From: Flavobacterium daemonense
GTDB lineage: Bacteria > Bacteroidota > Bacteroidia > Flavobacteriales > Flavobacteriaceae
Assembly: GCF_007341385.1 (NCBI RefSeq)
Contig: NZ_VJYD01000007.1
Coordinates: 124,001 to 188,000 of the forward strand
Length of the DNA: 64,000 nucleotides
Direction: 5' to 3'
Shown here: one piece after another, positions 57,421-64,000 of the stretch
Position numbering within the stretch: position 1 is the stretch's first letter
Layout: each line of letters begins with the position of its first letter
Position numbers and translations under genes: made by a program
The notes under the pieces: model-generated
What the model was told of the DNA's origin: nothing
The model's database searches: none
The model's input: only the letters and a program-made list of their open reading frames with translations

Positions 57421-59565
57421 TTATTTCACAACCGTCAATTCGTCAATAATGTTTTTAGCTCCAGCATATTTGTCAATAATCCAAAGAACGTAACGAATAT
57501 CAACGTTGATTGTTCTTTGCAATTTAGAATCAAAAATAACATCTCCAGCCATAGCTTCGATGTTTCCGTCAAAAGCAATACCGATTAATTCTCCTTTTCC
57601 GTTAAGAACCGGTGAACCAGAATTTCCTCCTGTGATATCATTATCAGTCAAGAAATTTATTGGCATATATCCTGCTTTATCAGCATATTGTCCGTAATCT
57701 TTTTTCTTGTTCAACTCTAACAGGCGAGCTGGCAAATCAAATTCCTGATCTCCCGCTTTGTATTTTTTTACCATACTAGCCATATCTGTGTAATTGTTGA
57801 TTTTTGCATCATTTCGAGGATCTGTAGGCAACGCACGAACTTTTCCGTAAGTCAATCTTAAAGTCGAGTTTGCATCTGGATATTTGATAGCGTTCAATTT
57901 TGACTCTCTCAAACCTTCAACTAATTTGCGGTAAGCAATTGCAAAACCGTCATCAGCTTTTGCCTGATCATCTGTTTTAGCTCTATATTTCGTCACCAAA
58001 TCATTAGAAATAATATAAAGCGGATCATGAACAATTGCTAAAGGTTTTGGATCAGCCAAAAATGCCAATACTTTTTCTTTATTTGTAAAATAGCTGATTT
58101 CAGTTGCTTTTGCTACATCTGCAGTAAAATCGCCATTATTAGCAGCTTTCATTTTTGCGATTTCTGGAGCAAGTCCGTATTCACCAGCTTTAGCCGCATA
58201 CAAATTCAACTGTGCAGTCAAAACATCTTTTTCTAAAGGTGCATAAAAATCACCATAAATATTATCAACTAAAGCATTGATCTTTGGTAATAATTCAGCT
58301 CTTTTAGCATCATTTTCTTTATAGTAAGCAATTAATGCATTTCCAAGATTTGCTGGAGCAGCCGCATAACTTGATGTACGTAAAACTTGTGACAAATAAT
58401 TATCGTGACGCGCTTTTAAATTCGTTTCTCTATAATAATCATTAATAGTCGGGATTACATTTTCATATTTATCTTTATTGGCAGGTTTGCTTGCCCACTC
58501 ATAAAATTTATCTTCCTGTTCTGCTTTTGCATTTGCAGTTCCTGCTTTTGTCAAGGCATCAATCATACCTTGACGGTTTTTCCAGTAATTTGCAGTCGAA
58601 GCATATTTAGAAGCGTACTGTAAACGCACAGTTGCATCTTTATCCATATACTTTTTCATTACGTCCATTCCTGTCTTAGCACCTTCAACCCACGCAGGAT
58701 AAGCGTAATTCACATTTTGTTCAATTCCTCCAGCCGGCATCCAACGGTTTGTTCTTCCAGGATAACCAAGAATCATTGCAAAATCATTTTCTTTTACACC
58801 TTTAATGCTAACAGGTAAATAATGTTTTGGTTGCAACGGCACATTGTCTTTTGAATAAGCCGCTGGATTTCCATCTTTATCAGCATAAACTCTGAACATT
58901 GAAAAATCTCCCGTTTGACGAGGCCATTCCCAGTTGTCAGTATCGCCACCAAATTTACCAACACTTTCTGGCGGTGTCCCTACTAAACGAACATCTGTAT
59001 AATCTTGGTAAACAAAATAATAATATTCGTTTCCTTGAAAAAAAGGACGAACAGAAACAGTATATTTTCCGTTTTCGCTGTTTTCTTTTTCGATTAAACT
59101 GATTTCTTGTTGAATGATTTTATTTCTTTCTGTTTCCGTCATTTGATCATTTACTTTTGACAAGATTCTTTTAGAAACGTCATCCATACGAACAAAGAAA
59201 CGCACATATAAAGATTTTGGTTTCATTTCCTGACTACGATCTTTAGCCCAGAAACCATCTTTTAAATAATTCTGCTCTGCAGTAGAAAGTTCTGCAATTG
59301 CACTATATCCACAGTGGTGATTTGTAAGAACCAAACTAGTATTTGACACAATTTCAGCAGTACAACCTCCATTAAACTGCACAACAGCATCTTTTAAACT
59401 GTGATGATTAATACTGTAAATTTCTTCGGCAGTTAATTGAAGTCCCATTTTCTCCATATCTCTATGGTTCAATCGCTCGATAAACATCAAAAACCACATT
59501 CCTTCGTCAGCTCTTACCGGAAAAGCCATCAAGCACATGGTCAAGAATAAAACTATTTTTTTCAT
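57421..59565 (-). CDS. S46-family dipeptidyl-peptidase (DPP7-like)
   Basis: The 714-residue exported serine peptidase has a signal peptide (to about residue 19, PVRADEG). Catalytic His is in LTNHHCGY (residue about 84), Asp in GGDTDNWEWPRQTGDF and Ser649 in TGGNSGSPV. DEGMWFLMFIERLN with the free N-terminus of mature Asp/Glu is typical of S46. Eighteen residues after the Ser is Gly667 (AFDGN); DPP11 has Arg there and DPP7 Gly, so cleavage after hydrophobic residues rather than Asp/Glu is expected. It supplies dipeptides in the periplasm. A TATATTCG box (59586-59593) lies 20 bases upstream. Confidence 0.92.
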   Translation of the reverse strand: MKKIVLFLTMCLMAFPVRADEGMWFLMFIERLNHRDMEKMGLQLTAEEIYSINHHSLKDAVVQFNGGCTAEIVSNTSLVLTNHHCGYSAIAELSTAEQNYLKDGFWAKDRSQEMKPKSLYVRFFVRMDDVSKRILSKVNDQMTETERNKIIQQEISLIEKENSENGKYTVSVRPFFQGNEYYYFVYQDYTDVRLVGTPPESVGKFGGDTDNWEWPRQTGDFSMFRVYADKDGNPAAYSKDNVPLQPKHYLPVSIKGVKENDFAMILGYPGRTNRWMPAGGIEQNVNYAYPAWVEGAKTGMDVMKKYMDKDATVRLQYASKYASTANYWKNRQGMIDALTKAGTANAKAEQEDKFYEWASKPANKDKYENVIPTINDYYRETNLKARHDNYLSQVLRTSSYAAAPANLGNALIAYYKENDAKRAELLPKINALVDNIYGDFYAPLEKDVLTAQLNLYAAKAGEYGLAPEIAKMKAANNGDFTADVAKATEISYFTNKEKVLAFLADPKPLAIVHDPLYIISNDLVTKYRAKTDDQAKADDGFAIAYRKLVEGLRESKLNAIKYPDANSTLRLTYGKVRALPTDPRNDAKINNYTDMASMVKKYKAGDQEFDLPARLLELNKKKDYGQYADKAGYMPINFLTDNDITGGNSGSPVLNGKGELIGIAFDGNIEAMAGDVIFDSKLQRTINVDIRYVLWIIDKYAGAKNIIDELTVVK

Positions 59566-59877
59566 GTTATTTTATTTAAGTGATGCGAATATAACTCATT
59601 TTCGCAAAAAAAAAGAAACGAAGACTCAAAAAACGAAACGATACAAATCAAATAATCTTGAATTTTGAGAAATTCATAATTTTTAAAAAATGAGTTATCA
59701 TTAAATTTTGTTGCGTAAACAAATCAAAAACAATTAAAAATCTAAACTAAAAAGGTTTTAAAAACTAAAATGTGTTTTATTTTGTAAAAATAAACTTTCA
59801 TTACTAAATTTTATACATAATTTATTTCTTACAAAATATTTTAATTTAAATTTGCCACTCAATTAAATAAATCAAAA
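59566..59877. other. AT-rich divergent promoter region
   Basis: This 312-base spacer between the S46 gene and the small barrel gene holds a TATATTCG box for the left gene and a TAAATTTG box for the right gene. The rest is A/T-rich with no frame or long inverted repeat that I can support. Confidence 0.6.
59847..59854 (+). promoter_or_regulatory. -7 box of the small barrel protein gene
   Basis: TAAATTTG followed by C, 23 bases before the ATG at 59878. No TTG at the -33 distance. Confidence 0.5.
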
Positions 59878-60408
59878 ATGAAAAAATTATTAGTAGCGGC
59901 TGTAATATTAATTACGTCTATTGCAAGTGCGCAAAAAAACTCAATTTTATTAGGTGGAAATGTGGGATTCTCGTCAGAGAAAATTGGTGATTCAAAACTT
60001 GAAAATTTTGAATTCTCTCCAAAAGTTGGTTATCAATTTGCTGACAATTGGACAACAGGTGTTGAAGGTTCAATCATGAACATAAAAAATAACGGATCTG
60101 ACACAACTGAAAAATACAAAATTGGCGGTTTTGTACGTTACACTGTGCCTCTTTCAGATTTGTTTTCTGTCTTTGGAGATCTAAGCGCTGGATACCAATC
60201 TACCAACTTGAATGATGCAAAAGGCATGTATGCTAATTTGACTCCTGCATTATTCATAAACATGAAAAAAGGTTTTGGGTTAAATTTCTCTATTGGAGGA
60301 ATAAACTATGATAATCTTGATGGTAAAAATGATCCCAGACAAGAACGTTTCGGTTTTGATTTTGGCAAAACTTTGAAAATCGGAATTTCAAAAAACTTCG
60401 GACTTTAA
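59878..60408 (+). CDS. Small outer membrane beta-barrel protein
   Basis: The 176-residue exported protein has a signal peptide (to about residue 18, SIASAQ) and alternating amphipathic strands (SILLGGNVGFSSE, FEFSPKVGYQFADNWTTGVE, FVRYTVPLSDLFSVFGDLSAGY). It matches the eight-stranded outer-membrane barrel (porin-like/OmpA-like barrel) proteins common in Flavobacteria. No peptidoglycan-binding domain is present. The role is unknown. It is a single gene with a terminator. Confidence 0.8.
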   Translation: MKKLLVAAVILITSIASAQKNSILLGGNVGFSSEKIGDSKLENFEFSPKVGYQFADNWTTGVEGSIMNIKNNGSDTTEKYKIGGFVRYTVPLSDLFSVFGDLSAGYQSTNLNDAKGMYANLTPALFINMKKGFGLNFSIGGINYDNLDGKNDPRQERFGFDFGKTLKIGISKNFGL

Positions 60409-60468
60409 TTTTAGAATGTACTAAAAGCTAAAATCCACTTCACTTTTTGTAATCTGCACAAAAAGAAA

Positions 60469-60497
60469 AAAACCGACAATTGTTATTGTCGGGTTTT
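60469..60497. terminator. Bidirectional terminator between the barrel gene and obg
   Basis: Stem AACCGACAAT (about 60469-60480) with ATTGTCGG (60485-60497), four-base loop, with A-run on the left and T-run on the right. It serves both convergent genes. Confidence 0.82.
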
Positions 60498-60521
60498 AAA
60501 TTTTATAACTGTTATGAGATT

Positions 60522-61523
60522 TTACTCATTAAGCATTTTCCAAAGTTTATCTTTCAAATCCGTCAAACCTTGTTGTGCGACAGATGAAATAAACATATAC
60601 GGAACATCTTTAAATGAGACATCCAATTCTGCTTTTAGCTCGGCTTTTAATTCATCATCCAGCATATCACATTTTGAGATTACCAAAAGACGTTCTTTAT
60701 CCAGCATCTCAGGATTATATTTCGTCAATTCGTTTACTAAAATATCATATTCAGCTTTAATGTCTGGCGTATCTACAGGAACTAAAAACAACAGAGTTGA
60801 ATTACGCTCAATATGACGCAAGAAATAATGTCCTAAACCTTTTCCTTCAGCAGCACCTTCAATAATTCCAGGAATATCAGCAATTACAAAAGATTGAAAA
60901 TCTCTGTAGGCCACAATACCCAAGTTAGGTTTTAAGGTAGTAAACGGATAATCTGCAATTTTTGGCTTAGCCGAAGTCAACACAGATAGTAAAGTAGATT
61001 TTCCTGCATTTGGGAAACCAACCAAACCAACATCAGCCAGAACTTTAAGTTCTAGAATGACGTCCATTTCTAATCCAGGCAAACCTGGCTGCGCATAACG
61101 AGGCGTTTGGTTTGTAGAACTTCTAAAATGCCAGTTCCCTAAACCACCTTTTCCTCCTTTTGCAAGAATCCTTTTTTCTCCGTCTTCCGTAATTTCAAAA
61201 AGTGTTTCACCAGTTTCTTTGTCTTTTACAACAGTTCCTAGCGGCACTTCAATAATTTTATCATCTCCATCTGCACCTGTACTTCTGTCAGATCCACCGT
61301 CTCCACCGTGGCCAGCCTTAATATGGCGCGCAAACTTTAAATGAAATAATGTCCAGAGCCCTTTATTTCCAACTAAATACACATGTCCTCCACGGCCTCC
61401 ATCTCCACCGTCTGGACCTCCTTTTTCAATAAATTTCTCTCTATGTAAATGCGTAGATCCCTTTCCTCCTTTTCCGGATGAAACAAATATCTTAACGTAA
61501 TCTACAAAATTTCCTTCTGTCAT
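60522..61523 (-). CDS. obg: Obg family GTPase CgtA
   Basis: The 333-residue protein has the glycine-rich Obg fold ([39 protein letters not shown]) followed by a GTPase domain with G1 GFPNAGKST (169-177), [20 protein letters not shown] and SKCDMLDD. It acts in late 50S assembly and stress signalling. The C-terminal OCT domain of Bacillus Obg is absent, as in many Bacteroidota. The 142-base gap upstream is filled by short repeats. Confidence 0.96.
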   Translation of the reverse strand: MTEGNFVDYVKIFVSSGKGGKGSTHLHREKFIEKGGPDGGDGGRGGHVYLVGNKGLWTLFHLKFARHIKAGHGGDGGSDRSTGADGDDKIIEVPLGTVVKDKETGETLFEITEDGEKRILAKGGKGGLGNWHFRSSTNQTPRYAQPGLPGLEMDVILELKVLADVGLVGFPNAGKSTLLSVLTSAKPKIADYPFTTLKPNLGIVAYRDFQSFVIADIPGIIEGAAEGKGLGHYFLRHIERNSTLLFLVPVDTPDIKAEYDILVNELTKYNPEMLDKERLLVISKCDMLDDELKAELKAELDVSFKDVPYMFISSVAQQGLTDLKDKLWKMLNE

Positions 61524-61537
61524 TTTTCTGAATTTCA

Positions 61538-61563
61538 GATTTTAGATTTTAGATTTTAGATTT
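61538..61563. repeat. GATTTTA tandem repeat before obg
   Basis: The 7-base unit GATTTTA occurs three times plus a partial fourth. It is followed to 61650 by TTTCAATT-type repeated words and a weak inverted CAGTTT/AAACTG pair. Confidence 0.7.
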
Positions 61564-61665
61564 CCCTAAACTCTACTTCTAAATTCTATTTTATTTATTT
61601 TTCAGTTTCAATTTCAATTTTCAATACAATCCGTGACTGAAAACTGCGATTGAATACTATTTTTT

Positions 61666-62940
61666 TTATTCCTTAAGCGCTTTTACCAGCACTTTATCAA
61701 TCTTTACGCCATCCATGTCGATGACTTCTAAAACGAATTTCTGCCAAATTAGTTTTTCGCCTTCTTTTGGAATATGCGAAAGCTCCGTCATGATCATACC
61801 GCTTACAGTATTTACTTCGTAATCATTTGTGAGTTCGTCTAATTCAAAATACGTCAAAAAGTCGTGTAATGAATAATGTCCGTCAACAAGCCAAGTACCA
61901 TCTTCTCTCTCTATAAGCTGAAACTCATCTTTGTAAAACTCAGATGCATCACCCACTAAAGCTTCCAAAATATCATTCAACGTAATCATACCTTGAAAAA
62001 CTCCGTATTCATCTGAAACCAAAGCGTAGTGAACTCCTGTTTTTTTGAAATTTTCCAACGCTTTATAAGCCGTTGTTTGTTCCATCAAATAAGGTGCTTC
62101 TGCCACAATTGCGGCCAAATCAAAATTATCATTTTCAATATGGGCAAAAATATTTTTTAAGGTTACAACACCTACAATATCATCGTAATTATCTTTGTAA
62201 ACTGGATAAACAGTATGTAGATCCTGGACAATTAATTCTTTAATTTTTGATTTATCTTCTTTTAAAGGAAGCATATCTACCGATTTGCGGTGTGTCATTA
62301 ACGAACTTACTTTTCTATCTCCAATATGAAAAACGCGTTCTACAATATCTTGTTCAATTTCCTGAACCTCGCCAACTTCTGTTCCTTCTTTTATAATTGC
62401 TTTAATTTCTTCTTCGGTGACTTTTCCGTCAGCGGTTGGTTTTATTTGAAGAATATTCAGCAAAAAATCTGTCGAAGATGTCAAAAGCCAAATAAAGGGC
62501 GCTGTAATAATCGAAATTATTTTCATTGGCATTGCCAACATTTTTGCAATTGCTTCTGGATAATTTAATCCAATTCGTTTTGGGAGCAATTCTCCTAAAA
62601 CCAATGAGAAAAAAGTCAGAACAACAACAACAATTCCTACCGCAATTGAATGCGCATAAGGTTTTAAAACTGCAATTCCAGAAATAAAACTCTCTACATC
62701 TATTGTAATTTTATCACCACTGTAAATACCCGTCAAAATTCCGATTAAGGTAATTCCGATTTGTACAGTCGATAAAAATTTATTTGGAGAATTAGCAAGA
62801 TCCAGCGCAATTTTAGCTCCTTTGTTTCCTTTTTTCGCTGCTGTTTCAAGTCTATTTTTTCGTGCTGAAATCAATGCGATTTCTGACATCGAGAAAACTC
62901 CGTTTAATAGTATTAGAAAAAATATTATTAGTATTTCCAT
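61666..62940 (-). CDS. CNNM/CorC-type (hemolysin-family) membrane protein with CBS domains
   Basis: The 424-residue protein has a DUF21/CNNM membrane domain (about 1-190; FSMSEIALISARKNRLE, LGELLPKRIGLNYPE), two CBS domains (about 205-330; VSSLMTHRKSVDMLPL, ALVSDEYGVFQGMITLNDIL) and a CorC/HlyC C-terminal domain (DGTWLVDGHYSLHDFLTYFE). The family is linked to magnesium and other cation efflux; the hemolysin name is historical. It lies between obg and adk on the same strand with repeat-rich spacers on both sides. Confidence 0.9.
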   Translation of the reverse strand: MEILIIFFLILLNGVFSMSEIALISARKNRLETAAKKGNKGAKIALDLANSPNKFLSTVQIGITLIGILTGIYSGDKITIDVESFISGIAVLKPYAHSIAVGIVVVVLTFFSLVLGELLPKRIGLNYPEAIAKMLAMPMKIISIITAPFIWLLTSSTDFLLNILQIKPTADGKVTEEEIKAIIKEGTEVGEVQEIEQDIVERVFHIGDRKVSSLMTHRKSVDMLPLKEDKSKIKELIVQDLHTVYPVYKDNYDDIVGVVTLKNIFAHIENDNFDLAAIVAEAPYLMEQTTAYKALENFKKTGVHYALVSDEYGVFQGMITLNDILEALVGDASEFYKDEFQLIEREDGTWLVDGHYSLHDFLTYFELDELTNDYEVNTVSGMIMTELSHIPKEGEKLIWQKFVLEVIDMDGVKIDKVLVKALKE

Positions 62941-62963
62941 TTTTAAGTTTAAAGTTAAAAGCC

Positions 62964-63019
62964 AAAAGTTAAATGTTTTTCAGAACTTATTTCAAACTTC
63001 CTCCAAACATTTAACTTTT
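62964..63019. repeat. AAAGTTAAA-type palindromic repeat
   Basis: Perfect 15-bp arms AAAAGTTAAATGTTT (62964-62978) and 63005-63019 with a 26-base loop. Flanks repeat AAGTTTAAAGTTAAAA and TTTTAACTTCAAAC words. It fills the gap between adk and the CNNM gene; no T-run typical of a terminator directly follows. Confidence 0.65.
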
Positions 63020-63036
63020 AACTTCAAACAGGTTTT

Positions 63037-63609
63037 TTACAAATTATCAATAACTGATGTCAATCTTTCTGTAATTTGTTCAATTGTTCCAATACCGTCA
63101 ACAGCATGAAACTTGCCTTGCTCTTTATAATATCCAATTAATGGAGCTGTTTTTTCATTGTATTCCTGATATCTCACACGAATTTTTTCTTCGTCTTGGT
63201 CATCAGCTCTTCCGCTTGTTTTTCCTCTTTCAAGCAAACGTTTTACCAAAATTTCATCATCAGCCTCTAAAGCAATTGTAGCTGTAACGCTAGAACCAAT
63301 TGTTGGCAAAAATTTATCTAAAGCCTCAGCTTGGTTGATTGTTCTTGGGTAACCGTCAAACAAAAATCCTGCTGTATCAGGGTGTTTTTTTACTTCATCA
63401 ATTAACATTGCAGTTGTTACTTCGCACGGAACTAATTCTCCGTTGTCCATAAAAACTCTTGCTTTTTTTCCTAGTTCAGTATCATTTTTTAAATTGAAAC
63501 GAAAAATATCTCCTGTTGAAAGGTGCGTTAAATTGTATTTTTCTTTTAAAAATTCTGCCTGAGTTCCTTTTCCTGCACCAGGCTTTCCAAATAAAACGAT
63601 GTTAATCAT
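63037..63609 (-). CDS. adk: Adenylate kinase, short-LID form
   Basis: The 190-residue enzyme interconverts ATP + AMP and 2 ADP. It has the P-loop GKPGAGKGT (8-16), the NMP-binding segment HLSTGDIFRFNLK, FLFDGYPRTINQAEAL and the Arg-containing GKTSGRADDQDEEKIRVRY. The LID is short and lacks zinc cysteines. It is encoded apart from secY and lies 74 bases downstream of hpt, with a small hairpin between. Confidence 0.96.
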   Translation of the reverse strand: MINIVLFGKPGAGKGTQAEFLKEKYNLTHLSTGDIFRFNLKNDTELGKKARVFMDNGELVPCEVTTAMLIDEVKKHPDTAGFLFDGYPRTINQAEALDKFLPTIGSSVTATIALEADDEILVKRLLERGKTSGRADDQDEEKIRVRYQEYNEKTAPLIGYYKEQGKFHAVDGIGTIEQITERLTSVIDNL

Positions 63610-63628
63610 AATGACTGTTAGTGTTGCG

Positions 63629-63649
63629 ACTTCTTACTTTTTAAGAAGT
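63629..63649. other. Hairpin between hpt and adk
   Basis: An 8-bp perfect stem (63629-63636 with 63642-63649) with a five-base loop in the hpt-adk spacer. No T-run follows on the minus strand, so it is probably not a full terminator; it may affect adk translation or mRNA stability. Confidence 0.4.
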
Positions 63650-63683
63650 TTAAAATGAATATATAGTTGTGTTTGTTTTTAAA

Positions 63684-64000
63684 TTATTCAGCTAGTTTAT
63701 AAATCTCTGTCAGGTTTCGGCCAAGACCGTCGTAGTCTAATCCGTAACCAACGATAAATTTATTCGGGATTCTGATTCCGATATAATCTATTTTAATATC
63801 TTTTTTATAGGCTTCTGGCTTAAAGAACAATGTTGCAATTTTAAAATGCTTTACATTTCGTTCTTTAAATAAATGCTTTAATTCTTCGATTGTATTTCCG
63901 GTATCAATAATATCTTCCAGAATTACAACGGTTCTGCCTGTTAGATCTTGATTGATTCCTATTAATTCTTTAACCGAATTTGTGCTTTCAGTTCCCTCAT
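63684..64000 (-). CDS. hpt: Hypoxanthine phosphoribosyltransferase, 5' part outside window
   Basis: About 105 C-terminal residues are visible; the start lies right of base 64000. The PRPP-binding motif VVILEDIIDTGNT is present, followed by KIATLFFKPEAYKKDIKIDY and IPNKFIVGYGLDYDGLGRNL, as in HPRT. It salvages hypoxanthine and guanine to IMP and GMP. It lies upstream of adk on the same strand, a sensible purine-nucleotide pairing. Confidence 0.93.
   Translation of the reverse strand, partial: EGTESTNSVKELIGINQDLTGRTVVILEDIIDTGNTIEELKHLFKERNVKHFKIATLFFKPEAYKKDIKIDYIGIRIPNKFIVGYGLDYDGLGRNLTEIYKLAE

Noticed and set aside
61538..61563. CRISPR-like array
   Set aside because: The 7-base units are directly adjacent with no spacers and there are no cas genes.

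Overview
The window is chromosomal DNA of a Bacteroidota bacterium, most likely a Flavobacterium close to the F. johnsoniae group. Support comes from the low G+C content, abundant TAnnTTTG (-7) promoter boxes with TTG/TTTG about 20 bp upstream, a SusC/SusD pair, an UpxY-type NusG paralogue, an S46 dipeptidyl-peptidase, a DUF2490 protein, and the order secY-infA-rpmJ-rpsM without adk or map. No rRNA, tRNA, CRISPR array, insertion sequence or prophage was seen. The genus call is inference.

Layout. (1) 1-9441, minus strand: an exopolysaccharide/capsule locus read right to left: wza-like exporter, Wzc-type tyrosine kinase, UDP-GlcNAc 4-epimerase, UDP-glucose dehydrogenase, UpxY/NusG-like antiterminator, UDP-HexNAc dehydrogenase, mannose-1-P guanylyltransferase and rfbB (cut by the left edge). 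A strong terminator follows the antiterminator gene and a new promoter precedes the next block. (2) 9.5-17.4 kb: housekeeping and central metabolism (recR, CoA-binding protein, marC, two amidinotransferase-fold enzymes acting on guanidino/ureido compounds, gltA, eno, carA). (3) 17.7-35.1 kb, minus strand: ribosomal protein supercluster rpsL-rpsG-fusA-rpsJ / rplC to rpsN / rpsH to rplQ. A terminator and promoter lie between rpsJ and rplC, and an internal promoter with a leader hairpin lies before rpsH. (4) 35.3-41.8 kb, plus strand: an Omp85-type barrel followed by SusC and SusD with no carbohydrate enzymes nearby. (5) 41.9-50.7 kb: rlmB, DUF2490 protein, rhomboid protease, rarA, YjjG-type phosphatase, radC, mpl, a TPR protein and small secreted unknowns. 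(6) 50.8-57.3 kb: a 2164-residue thioester alpha-2-macroglobulin with a carboxypeptidase-regulatory plus TonB-plug module inside it. (7) 57.4-64 kb: S46 peptidase, small barrel protein, obg, CNNM/CorC transporter, adk and the 3' part of hpt.

How the genes work together. The left locus makes nucleotide sugars (GDP-mannose, UDP-glucuronate, probably UDP-GalNAc and UDP-GalNAcA, dTDP-4-keto-6-deoxyglucose) and exports a polymer through Wzc/Wza; glycosyltransferases and flippase are presumably beyond the left edge. The middle is translation machinery. The right half is rich in envelope proteins.

The strongest lead is the alpha-2-macroglobulin whose expected bait-region position is occupied by a SusC-like N-terminal and plug module; the homology can be read directly against the SusC gene in this same window. 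Next are the antiterminator/terminator/ops-like arrangement in the capsule locus, the internal rpsH promoter with hairpin, and several promoters placed so close to the ATG that leaderless mRNAs are expected. Dispersed intergenic palindromes and short tandem repeats occur at five sites.
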